From NCBI GenBank assembly GCA_030625995.1, contig DAOUPU010000067.1, positions 1-11,093 of the forward strand: a stretch of DNA of 11,093 bases, read 5' to 3'. The notes under the pieces are model-generated. The model saw nothing but the letters and a program-made list of their open reading frames with translations, was not told the origin of the DNA and did no database searches. Both the position numbers and the translations under genes were made by a program. Positions within the stretch are counted from its first letter, which is position 1. Every line of letters starts with the position of its first letter. Origin of the DNA: Flavobacteriaceae bacterium. GTDB taxonomy: Bacteria; Bacteroidota; Bacteroidia; Flavobacteriales; Flavobacteriaceae. Shown here one piece after another: positions 1 to 6,525 of this stretch.

Positions 1-20
1 CGATTTCTGACAGATACTAG

Positions 21-572
21 TTAGCCCACTCTGTTTTTATTTTGATTGACAAACGCACCCCAGCCTGAATAATTCTTCCCAGAAGTTACTCTTCCTGAAT
101 TGTAATAATGGCAGACAGCTGCTGCTAAACCATCTGTCGCATCTAAATTTTTTGGTAATTCCTTTATTTTCAAGGTATTTTGTAGCATTTTAGCTACTTG
201 TTCTTTTGAAGCATTTCCATTGCCCGTTATGGCCATTTTAATTTTTTTTGGTGAATATTCGGTTATTGGTACTTGTCTTATCAAACAGGCAGCCATAGCA
301 ACACCTTGTGCTCTTCCCAATTTTAACATAGATTGTACATTTTTACCAAAAAATGGAGCTTCAATTGCAATTTCATCCGGATGGTAAGTATCAACCAAAT
401 GAAGTGTTCTTTCAAAAATTAATTTAAGTTTGGTGTAATGATCGTTGTATTTTTTAAGTATCAGTTCATCCATTTGCATTAACTCCATACTTTTATTCAC
501 AACTTTAATCAAACCAAAACCCATAATTGTAGTTCCAGGATCAATCCCTAATATAATTTTTTCTGAAGGCAA
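21..572 (-). CDS. ruvC: Crossover junction endodeoxyribonuclease RuvC
   Basis: RuvC is the Holliday-junction resolvase that works with RuvAB in recombinational repair in the cytoplasm. The 183-residue product has the RNase H-like fold signature: GIDPGT near the N-terminus with catalytic D11, E71 in AIEAPFF, and the C-terminal acidic pair D144/D147 in DATDGLAAA. The spacing matches the D7/E66/D138/D141 tetrad of E. coli RuvC. Length is normal for the family with a slightly extended tail. The start codon is TTG (570-572): no in-frame ATG lies between it and the upstream in-frame stop (615-617 in window coordinates), and the catalytic motif begins only ten residues later, so a downstream start would damage the protein. 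No Shine-Dalgarno is visible, as usual in Bacteroidota. It is divergent from the next gene over 30 bp. Identification is secure; the exact start is slightly less so. Confidence 0.96.
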   Translation of the reverse strand: MPSEKIILGIDPGTTIMGFGLIKVVNKSMELMQMDELILKKYNDHYTKLKLIFERTLHLVDTYHPDEIAIEAPFFGKNVQSMLKLGRAQGVAMAACLIRQVPITEYSPKKIKMAITGNGNASKEQVAKMLQNTLKIKELPKNLDATDGLAAAVCHYYNSGRVTSGKNYSGWGAFVNQNKNRVG

Positions 573-581
573 TTTTATATA

Positions 582-589
582 TAATTTTG
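582..589 (+). promoter_or_regulatory. Candidate Bacteroidota -7 element (TAATTTTG) for the membrane-protein/GT2 unit
   Basis: TAATTTTG matches the Bacteroidota -7 consensus TAnnTTTG and lies 13 nt before the ATG at 603, inside the 30-bp gap between the divergent ruvC and membrane-protein starts. A transcript from it would have a leader of only a few nucleotides. I see no good TTTG -33 box at the usual distance, because that region is the 5' end of ruvC. The call therefore rests on the -7 match and position only. Confidence 0.35.
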
Positions 590-602
590 TTTCTTTGTGT
601 AA

Positions 603-1577
603 ATGTACAATATCTTACAGAAATATAATTCCGCATTCATTTTACTTGGAAAACTACTCATTGTTGGTGTCGCATATTACTTTATTTCTCAAAAAATCAG
701 AAATAACGACCTTATCGCAAACACTCAATTTCTTACTGATCTGAGTAAGAATGTTTTGGACAATTCTTACGTTTTATTTGTCATTTTTTTATTTACTTTT
801 TCTAATTGGTTCTTGGAAATAATAAAATGGAAAAGCTTAGTTTCATCCATAAACAAAATATCATTTTTCGAAGCTTCGAAACAAAGTTTGTCCTCGCTAA
901 CAGCATCTTTACTTACACCTAACAGAATTGGAGAATATGGAGCTAAAGCGATCTATTATCCTAAAAATGAAAGATATAAAATATTGTTTCTGAATTTCTT
1001 AGCCAATTTCAATCAGATGCTTGTCACACTTTTGTTTGGTGCTTTTGGACTGTTTTTCTTAATAACATTCTTACCATTCACCATTGAATTATCGGCATTG
1101 CAAATGATTGGTGCTTTTATGTTTTTTGTTTTGATACTTTTGTTTTCCCTAAATAGAAAAGGTAAATTGTATTTAAAAAAAATTGCAGATCAATTAGAAA
1201 ATATATCGACAAAAATTCATTTTCGAAATTTCTATTTTTCCGTTTTAAGATATCTTATTTTTTCACATCAATTTTATTTTCTATTATTTATTTTTGGTGC
1301 TGATTTAGATTATATCAGTGCAATGCCAATTATTTTTACGATGTATCTTTTGGCATCCATTATTCCAAGTTTTGTTGTTTTTGATTGGCTGATAAAAGGT
1401 TCGGTAGCAGTTTCATTATTCAGTATTTTCCAAATCAATGAAATTGTTATTCTGAGTATTACAAGTGTAATGTGGTTGGCAAATTTTGCGTTTCCTTCCT
1501 TGATCGGCAGCTATTTTGTGTTAACATTTACAAAACCTGCAAACTCTAAATTGGAACAAAATATTATTTCCTCATGA
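603..1577 (+). CDS. Integral membrane protein, lysylphosphatidylglycerol synthase TM region/UPF0104-like
   Basis: The 324-residue protein is strongly hydrophobic, with about seven or eight predicted membrane spans (roughly residues 10-29, 55-72, 128-155, 165-183, 213-232, 240-258, 262-276, 283-308). The motif NRIGEYGAKA at 107-116 and the FDWLIKGSVAV segment at 260-270 resemble the conserved R-x-G-E and C-terminal motifs of the LPG_synthase_TM/UPF0104 (YbhN, AglD2-like) family. Members of that family are found as flippase-like domains of MprF and as stand-alone proteins beside glycosyltransferases. No soluble aminoacyl-transfer domain is present, so this is not a full MprF. It overlaps the following glycosyltransferase by ATGA, indicating translational coupling and a joint role in building or exporting a lipid-linked glycan or lipid. 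That role is inference; substrate is unknown. An alternative is a generic uncharacterised membrane protein. Confidence 0.75.
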   Translation: MYNILQKYNSAFILLGKLLIVGVAYYFISQKIRNNDLIANTQFLTDLSKNVLDNSYVLFVIFLFTFSNWFLEIIKWKSLVSSINKISFFEASKQSLSSLTASLLTPNRIGEYGAKAIYYPKNERYKILFLNFLANFNQMLVTLLFGAFGLFFLITFLPFTIELSALQMIGAFMFFVLILLFSLNRKGKLYLKKIADQLENISTKIHFRNFYFSVLRYLIFSHQFYFLLFIFGADLDYISAMPIIFTMYLLASIIPSFVVFDWLIKGSVAVSLFSIFQINEIVILSITSVMWLANFAFPSLIGSYFVLTFTKPANSKLEQNIISS

Positions 1578-2722
1578 TAGCTCTAACTATCATTATATCA
1601 ATAACCTATTTTTCGCTTATCTTTTTTTTAATAATAGGTTTTTATCGGATAAAAGAATTTAAATCTGAAGAATCAAAGGAAGATTCTAGTTTCTCTATAG
1701 TTATACCTTTTAGAAATGAGGCAGAAAATTTACCTGATCTCTTAACGAGTATTTCTCAAATTAATTACCCGAAAACCAAGTTTGAATTTATTCTGGTAAA
1801 TGATGATTCAGATGATGATTCTGTTGAAATAATAGAAAAATTCAAAACCTGCCACGCCGGCAGGCGGGTCAAAAATCAAAAATCAAAAATATATATAATC
1901 AATAACCATCAAAAATCCAATTCACCTAAAAAAGACGCCATTGATATAGCAATAAAAAAAGCCAAATACGATTGGATTGTCACAACAGATGCTGATTGCA
2001 TTATTCCTTCAAATTGGTTAAAGATTTTGAATGATTTTATAGAATCTCAAGAACCTAAAATGATTGTAATGCCGGTTTCTTATGAAATTCATGACGGTCT
2101 GTTCAATGGCTTTCAAAATTTAGAACTACTAAGCTTGCAAGGAGCTACCATCGGTGGTTTTGGACTTAAGATGCCTTTTTTGTGTAATGGAGCCAATTTG
2201 TGCTATAAAAAAAATTGCTTTATGGAATTAGATGGCTTTTCTGGAAATGATAATATTGCAAGTGGAGATGACGTTTTTATGCTTGAAAAGATGGTAAGAA
2301 AATATCCGACTAAAGTCAAATATTTAAAATCAAAAGAAGTTATTGTTAAGACGAATACGGAAAAACATTTTTCCGATATGGTTAATCAACGAATTCGATG
2401 GGCAACAAAAACAACTTCGTATAAAAACAACTTCGGAAAATTAGTTGGCTTTTCTGTTTTATCGATGAATATTTTGATTTTAACACTGCTGTTGCTGACA
2501 ATATTTAATTTTATTTCATGGCCTTTATTAGCGGCCGCTTTTTTTTTAAAGGTCCTTGTTGATTTCTTATTATTAGTTCCTGCCGCACGATTTTTTGAAC
2601 AACAATATAGTTTACGAAACTTCTTGTTTGCAAGTTTTTTATATCCTTTTTACAATACTTTTATTGGTATTTTATCTTTGACTAAGACCTATGAATGGAA
2701 GGGCAGGAAGTTTTCAAAATAA
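1574..2722 (+). CDS. Membrane-anchored family 2 glycosyltransferase
   Basis: The 382-residue protein has an N-terminal membrane span (about 4-23), a GT-A catalytic domain, and two or three C-terminal spans (about 294-370). GT2 landmarks are SIVIPFRNEAENLP (42-55), the nucleotide-binding acidic stretch VNDDSDDDS, the metal-binding D-x-D in TTDADC, the GDD segment before VFMLEKM, and the QRIRW motif typical of processive or membrane GT2 enzymes. It would transfer a sugar from a nucleotide donor to a lipid or glycan at the inner membrane; donor and acceptor cannot be told. The start overlaps the stop of the upstream membrane gene (ATGA at 1574-1577), so the two are co-translated. An oddity is an in-frame, GC-rich repeat at 1848-1889 encoding about fourteen extra residues (TCHAGRRVKNQKSK) in the donor-binding half, between EKFK and IYIINN. 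The rest of the domain is intact, so the enzyme may remain active. Confidence 0.9.
   Translation: MIALTIIISITYFSLIFFLIIGFYRIKEFKSEESKEDSSFSIVIPFRNEAENLPDLLTSISQINYPKTKFEFILVNDDSDDDSVEIIEKFKTCHAGRRVKNQKSKIYIINNHQKSNSPKKDAIDIAIKKAKYDWIVTTDADCIIPSNWLKILNDFIESQEPKMIVMPVSYEIHDGLFNGFQNLELLSLQGATIGGFGLKMPFLCNGANLCYKKNCFMELDGFSGNDNIASGDDVFMLEKMVRKYPTKVKYLKSKEVIVKTNTEKHFSDMVNQRIRWATKTTSYKNNFGKLVGFSVLSMNILILTLLLLTIFNFISWPLLAAAFFLKVLVDFLLLVPAARFFEQQYSLRNFLFASFLYPFYNTFIGILSLTKTYEWKGRKFSK
1848..1889. repeat. Palindromic GC-rich repeat plus 3 x 7-bp tandem repeat inside the glycosyltransferase gene
   Basis: CCTGCC at 1848-1853 and GGCAGG at 1859-1864 form a perfect 6-bp stem around a 5-nt ACGCC loop. The arms continue into CGGG, in a locally very GC-rich patch within AT-rich DNA. 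Directly after it, TCAAAAA is repeated three times exactly (1869-1889). CCTGCC...GGCAGG palindromes followed by AT-rich runs are, from memory, common dispersed intergenic repeats in Bacteroidota. Here the element sits inside a reading frame without breaking it. The family assignment is from recollection, not from a search. Confidence 0.65.
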
Positions 2723-2733
2723 TAAGCCGGTTC

Positions 2734-3219
2734 TCACTGCTTAACGTTAATTAAAATTGGTAACTTATATTGTGACTTTACCGGAATACCTCGTTTAATG
2801 GCAGGTTGTACAAGTTCTGGTAATAGGTTAATACTTGCTGTCAATACGCTATCCAAATTGGGTATTTTATCCCTAACTATATCTGAATAATTTATTCTCG
2901 CTATTCTAATTTTATTGTCTTGAGCAATAGATATGTCCATATAAATAGTGTCGTATGTAGCGGCAGGTCCTTTGATTTTATCCAATACTATAAGCTCTTC
3001 CAGCTGTTCCACCAATTCTGTTCCAAAACAATGTTCTTGATTTTCCTTTCCGTCTAAATTTTCACAATTTTTGAACATTGGATAAACATCGATAGTTGAA
3101 TAATCAATTATGGTATCCATTACCATGAATTCATTTTTCAGTGATAATCTTTTTGACGAAAAAAAATCACATGAAGTAAATAAAAAAATAAATATTATTG
3201 CAATAAATAGGCGTTGCAT
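2734..3219 (-). CDS. Small lipoprotein with TonB C-terminal-like domain
   Basis: This 161-residue protein starts with a short positive residue, a hydrophobic core and a lipobox (LFTSC), predicting lipid attachment at C17 and an envelope location. The mature part resembles the TonB C-terminal-like domains common in Bacteroidota proteins: a YPMFKNCENLDGKENQEHC segment (residues 46-64, with C52 and C64 possibly forming a disulfide), a central two-strand region (YDTIYMDISI), and an end of the type LLPELVQPAIKRGIPVKSQY followed by LPILI, as in the final strands of TonB-C. There is no transmembrane anchor plus proline-rich linker, so it is not a conventional TonB; it may be a stand-alone periplasmic or outer-membrane-facing module of unknown function. 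It is tail to tail with the glycosyltransferase (11 bp between stops) and is probably its own transcription unit. Confidence 0.7.
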   Translation of the reverse strand: MQRLFIAIIFIFLFTSCDFFSSKRLSLKNEFMVMDTIIDYSTIDVYPMFKNCENLDGKENQEHCFGTELVEQLEELIVLDKIKGPAATYDTIYMDISIAQDNKIRIARINYSDIVRDKIPNLDSVLTASINLLPELVQPAIKRGIPVKSQYKLPILINVKQ

Positions 3220-3364
3220 CTGTGCTATTCAATTAACAAGGTGAAAGTACAAATTATTTTGAGATGACTTATAAATTGTTAAAAACCTATGGTAAAATAT
3301 AGACTGAAGCCTAAATTTTAATTAGTTTTTTAGTAAGAGGTTCTAAAAAAGATAACTTGACATT

Positions 3365-3376
3365 ATTTTGCAAAAT
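3365..3376. promoter_or_regulatory. Perfect 12-bp palindrome upstream of the transporter gene
   Basis: ATTTTGCAAAAT is a perfect palindrome in the 235-bp divergent region between the lipoprotein and transporter genes, about 50 bp before the transporter's -7 element. It could be an operator for a metal-responsive or other dimeric regulator, but AT-rich palindromes arise easily by chance in this base composition. No other obvious gene or RNA is seen in 3220-3454. Confidence 0.22.
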
Positions 3377-3424
3377 GTAATTTATATTAAGAAAAATAAA
3401 CTCCACAATTTGTTGAAAGTTTGC

Positions 3425-3432
3425 TAAATTTG
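3425..3432 (+). promoter_or_regulatory. Candidate Bacteroidota -7 promoter element (TAAATTTG) for the metal transporter
   Basis: TAAATTTG matches TAnnTTTG exactly and ends 22 nt before the ATG at 3455, predicting a leader of about 15-18 nt. TTTG and TTG occur at 3409-3415, but this is closer than the usual 17-23 nt spacing for a -33 box, so the upstream half is weak. Confidence 0.5.
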
Positions 3433-3454
3433 AAAAACAGATTTTAGTTTCTTA

Positions 3455-4159
3455 ATGGGTACACTTTTTTCTTTTTACGCAGGATTAATTGCCTCTATCT
3501 TGCATGTTTTAACCGGACCTGATCATCTGGCGGCTGTAATGCCATTTGCAATCGAGTCCAAAAGAAAGGCATGGAAAATTGGCTTGTTTTGGGGTATCGG
3601 TCATCTTATAGGAATGTTATCCATTGGTGTTTTGTTCTTAATTTTCAAAGATCTAATTCCTGTTGAAGAAATATCAAATTATAGTGAGCAAATAGTTGGT
3701 ATTGTACTGATTGGAATAGGTTTATGGTCTTTTTATCGAATTTTTTATCGAAGAAAAAATCATAAGCATTTGCATATTCATAGCGAAAATGCACCTGTAA
3801 TTCACAAACATCAACATGAACATTCTCATGAAAAAACCCATCATCATAAACACAAAAAAGATCTGAAACAAAGCAATTTTGCGTCTTTTTCTATAGGGTT
3901 CTTGCATGGATTAGCCGGAATAGCGCATTTTTTATTGTTTCTTCCGGTATTAGGTTTTGATTCTCAATCAGAATCCATATTCTATATTTTAGGTTTTATG
4001 GTTGGGATAATCGTTGCCATGACATCATTTGCCATTGTCATTGGAAAAATGTCTGCTAGTATAAAAAACGGGCATAATGATGCTCTATTTAAGGGCATTC
4101 GCTTAGTTGGTGGATTATTTGCAATAATAATTGGTGTTTATTGGTTGTTTAGTAATTAA
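3455..4159 (+). CDS. NicO/UreH-like nickel or cobalt transport protein with His-rich loop
   Basis: The 234-residue membrane protein belongs to the broad NicO/UreH/RcnA-like metal transport group. The first span carries HVLTGPDH (17-24), close to the metal-recognition HX4DH signature of NiCoT permeases but with five intervening residues. GIGHLIG follows at 47-53, and the second repeat has FLHGLAGIAHF (149-159). About six spans are visible (near 6-28, 42-65, 77-97, 143-166, 174-197, 213-232). Between spans 3 and 4 lies a hydrophilic loop (about 101-137) with thirteen histidines among residues 103-133, fitting metal binding. Placed beside hydrogenase maturation genes, nickel uptake for the [NiFe] site is the likely role. 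Direction (import or efflux) and metal (Ni, Co) cannot be proven from sequence. It is convergent with hypE and has its own promoter, so it is not in the hyp operon. Confidence 0.8.
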   Translation: MGTLFSFYAGLIASILHVLTGPDHLAAVMPFAIESKRKAWKIGLFWGIGHLIGMLSIGVLFLIFKDLIPVEEISNYSEQIVGIVLIGIGLWSFYRIFYRRKNHKHLHIHSENAPVIHKHQHEHSHEKTHHHKHKKDLKQSNFASFSIGFLHGLAGIAHFLLFLPVLGFDSQSESIFYILGFMVGIIVAMTSFAIVIGKMSASIKNGHNDALFKGIRLVGGLFAIIIGVYWLFSN

Positions 4160-4227
4160 ATTTCCTTTTGACTAACTCGTCCTGATTTTTGTTTACAATT
4201 TTTATTAATATTTATGTTTCTCTATCT

Positions 4228-4322
4228 CGCTGATATCGCAGATTCGCTCACAGCGTAGTACTTGTTTATAAGCACTTTTATCTTTTCGCTTTCATCTTTC
4301 AGTTCACGCAGATACCGCAGAG
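4228..4322. repeat. Degenerate intergenic repeats (cgcagat type)
   Basis: The 237-bp convergent gap between the transporter and hypE (4160-4396) holds no plausible gene. It contains CGCTGATATCGCAGATTCGCT (split here as 4228-4240 and 4241-4248) and, 55 bp later, TTCACGCAGATACCGCAGAG (4303-4322). These share CGCAGAT/CGCAGA units, and a short inverted repeat CGCT-cac-AGCG sits at 4245-4255. Strings of this type are, to my recollection, frequent as dispersed degenerate repeats between flavobacterial genes. No clear T-tailed terminator for either convergent unit was found here. Confidence 0.4.
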
Positions 4323-4363
4323 CTGTCTTGGTCTTTAAGTTCTATTGAATACAAAGACATCCT

Positions 4364-4391
4364 CTTTTATCTTTTATCTTTTATCTTTTAT
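4364..4391. repeat. Tandem repeat, 4 x CTTTTAT
   Basis: Four exact copies of the 7-bp unit CTTTTAT run from 4364 to 4391, ending five bases before the hypE stop codon. On the hypE strand they read as ATAAAAG repeats just beyond the stop. Such a simple repeat can vary in copy number by slippage, but it lies outside coding sequence here. Confidence 0.9.
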
Positions 4392-4396
4392 CAAAA

Positions 4397-5422
4397 TTAA
4401 CATATCCTTGGTAGTTGTTCGCCAATTAATGGTGTAACAATTCTCTTTCCTCCGATATTACTATACATCACAACTTTGTTAGGGTGATCTTTGGTAATTT
4501 CTCCAATACAAATAGCATTTTTTCCATTCTCATCATTAACCATCACAGCAATAAGCTCGTCAGCAATCTCTGCATCAACGATAGCAATAAAAACACCTTC
4601 ATTTGCTACATACAGGGGATCTAATCCTAAAATTTCGCAAGCAGCTGCAACTTGCTTTTCAAGAGGTAACTTATCTTCATGAATAGTAATTCCACTGTTT
4701 ATGTCATTTGCAATTTCCGACAATACACTTGCCACTCCTCCTCTTGTAGGATCACGAAACAGATGAACTTTTTTACCAAATTTATCTAATAATTTATTGG
4801 TCAAAAAATTTACATTAGTAGTATCACTTACAATGGTTGATTCAAACTCCAGGCCTTCTCGTTGTGACATGATCGCCATTCCATGTTGTGCTATAAAACC
4901 ATTTACAATAATTTTATCTCCGACTCGTATATTAGCCGTTGAAATATTTGCTTTTGGGTGTACCTCTCCAAAACCTGTAGTATTGATAAATATTTTATCC
5001 CCCTTCCCCCGTTCTACAACCTTCGTATCTCCGGTTACAATCTGGACACCACTTTTATCAGCCGCAATTTTTATCGATTGTACAATTTCAACAAACTCTT
5101 CAATCTTCAAACCCTCCTCTACTATAAAAGCAAGTGATAAATATTTAGGAATAGCTCCACACATTGCAACATCATTTACCGTTCCATTGACTGCTAACTC
5201 ACCTATATTCCCTCCTTTAAAAAAGATTGGAGAGATTACAAAACTGTCTGTAGAAATAGCAATTTTATTTTCAATTTTCAGGATAGCACCATCGTGTTTT
5301 TGATCTAAAAATGGATTACTAAACGTTTTAAATATAATTTTATCAAGTAATTCTCGTGTCATTAGGCCGCCACTGCCATGACCCAAATTTATTGTGTCAA
5401 AACCAAGTTCTGATAAATCCAT
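4397..5422 (-). CDS. hypE: Hydrogenase maturation factor HypE (carbamoyl dehydratase)
   Basis: HypE takes the carbamoyl group from HypF onto its C-terminal cysteine and dehydrates it with ATP to a thiocyanate. That thiocyanate supplies the CN ligands of the [NiFe] active site through HypCD. The 341-residue protein has the full family pattern: GHGSGG (14-19), STDSFV (57-62), GNIGELAVNGTVNDVAMCGA (71-90), GDTKVV (131-136), RDPTRGGVAS (223-232) in the PurM-like ATP-binding core, and the diagnostic C-terminal PRIC with the acceptor C341 as last residue. Length is typical. It starts 2 bp after the hypD stop and is the last gene of the operon; the stop is followed by tandem ATAAAAG repeats. No defect is seen. 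Confidence 0.98.
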   Translation of the reverse strand: MDLSELGFDTINLGHGSGGLMTRELLDKIIFKTFSNPFLDQKHDGAILKIENKIAISTDSFVISPIFFKGGNIGELAVNGTVNDVAMCGAIPKYLSLAFIVEEGLKIEEFVEIVQSIKIAADKSGVQIVTGDTKVVERGKGDKIFINTTGFGEVHPKANISTANIRVGDKIIVNGFIAQHGMAIMSQREGLEFESTIVSDTTNVNFLTNKLLDKFGKKVHLFRDPTRGGVASVLSEIANDINSGITIHEDKLPLEKQVAAACEILGLDPLYVANEGVFIAIVDAEIADELIAVMVNDENGKNAICIGEITKDHPNKVVMYSNIGGKRIVTPLIGEQLPRIC

Positions 5423-5424
5423 TT

Positions 5425-6519
5425 TTATGAAGAAATTAAATTATTAGAAAAATGATAGTAGGCTGCACAGGCGCCCTCTGAAGATACCATAGGCGCTCCC
5501 AAAGGTTTAAAAGGAGTGCAATTATTACCGAATTGACTGCATTCAAATGGCTTTTTAATACCCTTCAAAATATCACCTGCAATACAATCGGGATTTTCAG
5601 GAACAACTATATTACTAATCCCAAATTTTAGTTCCGCATCGAAATCCTTAAATTCTCTTCTCACTTTGTATCCACTAGAAGGAATTTTCCCAATGCCTCG
5701 CCATTCTCTATCTCCAATTTCAAAAACCTGATGAATGACTTTCAGTGCTGCCTTATTTCCTTTCTCTTTTACAACCCTTGCATACTGATTTTCCACACTA
5801 TATGTTTCATTTTCTAATTGCTGAACAGCCATATAAATTCCCTGAACCAGATCAAGTGGTTCAAATCCTGTAATTATTATTGGTATTTTATACTTTTCAG
5901 CCAGTGGATAATATTCATGCAGACCCATGATAGCACATACATGTCCAGCTCCTAAAAAAGCATTTATATTACTATACTCATCATCTAAAATCGCCTCCAT
6001 AGCTGGTGGAACAAGTACATGAGATACAAGAATCGAATAGTTCTTTACATTTTCCTTTTGGGCATGCAAAACGGATAATGCATTTGCCGGAGCAGTTGTT
6101 TCAAATCCAACCGCAAAAAATACAACTTCTTTATCAGGGTTTTTTTTTGCAATATTTACCGCTTCCAGGGGAGAATATAGAATACGTAAATCCCCTCCGT
6201 TTGCTTTTGCCTCCATCAGACTTTTTTTACTGCCCGGAACCCGAATCATATCGCCAAAAGAACACATAATTACGTCGTTTTCCAACAATTCGATGGCCTT
6301 GTCTATTAAATTTAATGGTGTCACACAAACCGGGCAGCCCGGTCCATGAATCATCCTTACTTTCTCCGGGAGTAATTCTAAAATTCCATTCTTCACCAAA
6401 CCATGTGTTTGTCCGCCACAAATTTCCATGATATTCCATGGTTTTGTGATAGTTTTTTCAATGAGTTCCAAATAACTCTTGGTTGCTTCTAAATTTCTAT
6501 ATTCACTTAAATATTTCAT
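5425..6519 (-). CDS. hypD: Hydrogenase maturation factor HypD (Fe-S scaffold)
   Basis: HypD, with HypC, forms the scaffold on which Fe(CN)2CO is assembled. The 364-residue protein shows the conserved MEICGGQTH (C34), HGPGCPVCVTP (C62, C65, the redox-active pair and iron site), and GFETTAPANA. The C-terminal four cysteines C312, C327, C334 and C351 occupy the spacing expected for the [4Fe-4S] cluster, ending in the typical GAPMVSSEGACAAYY. The start ATG lies 6 bp after the hypF stop. Its partner HypC is normally encoded just before or near hypD, but there is no space for it between hypF and hypD and none elsewhere in the window. All catalytic residues are present, so it should be functional if HypC is supplied from another locus. 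Confidence 0.98.
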   Translation of the reverse strand: MKYLSEYRNLEATKSYLELIEKTITKPWNIMEICGGQTHGLVKNGILELLPEKVRMIHGPGCPVCVTPLNLIDKAIELLENDVIMCSFGDMIRVPGSKKSLMEAKANGGDLRILYSPLEAVNIAKKNPDKEVVFFAVGFETTAPANALSVLHAQKENVKNYSILVSHVLVPPAMEAILDDEYSNINAFLGAGHVCAIMGLHEYYPLAEKYKIPIIITGFEPLDLVQGIYMAVQQLENETYSVENQYARVVKEKGNKAALKVIHQVFEIGDREWRGIGKIPSSGYKVRREFKDFDAELKFGISNIVVPENPDCIAGDILKGIKKPFECSQFGNNCTPFKPLGAPMVSSEGACAAYYHFSNNLISS

Positions 6520-6525
6520 GCTAAA

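Noticed and set aside
445..744. 99-residue plus-strand open frame across the ruvC start and the next gene
   Set aside because: It overlaps two well-supported genes in other frames and covers their starts.
603..1577. Full MprF lysylphosphatidylglycerol synthase
   Set aside because: Only the membrane domain is present; the soluble aminoacyl-transfer domain is absent and 324 residues is far shorter than MprF.
3357..3388. E. coli-like TTGACA (3357-3362) with TATATT (3383-3388)
   Set aside because: The spacer is 20 nt and Bacteroidota use a different consensus (TTTG / TAnnTTTG); the exact TAnnTTTG at 3425 is the better candidate.
3722..3907. Met-rich 61-residue minus-strand frame
   Set aside because: The Met richness is the antisense reading of the His-rich loop codons of the transporter, not a gene.
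4364..4391. Tandem 7-bp repeats considered as a CRISPR or phase-variation tract
   Set aside because: There are no spacers, the unit is too short for CRISPR, and the tract is outside coding sequence downstream of hypE with no promoter next to it.
4797..5303. 168-residue open frame on the plus strand
   Set aside because: It lies wholly antisense to hypE, whose motifs are complete; the translation shows no family features and looks like a mirror of the real gene.
6006..6439. Open frames of 87 residues (plus) and 70 residues (minus, other frame) inside hypD
   Set aside because: Both overlap conserved HypD coding sequence (CPVC and GFETTAPANA region) and have no features of their own.
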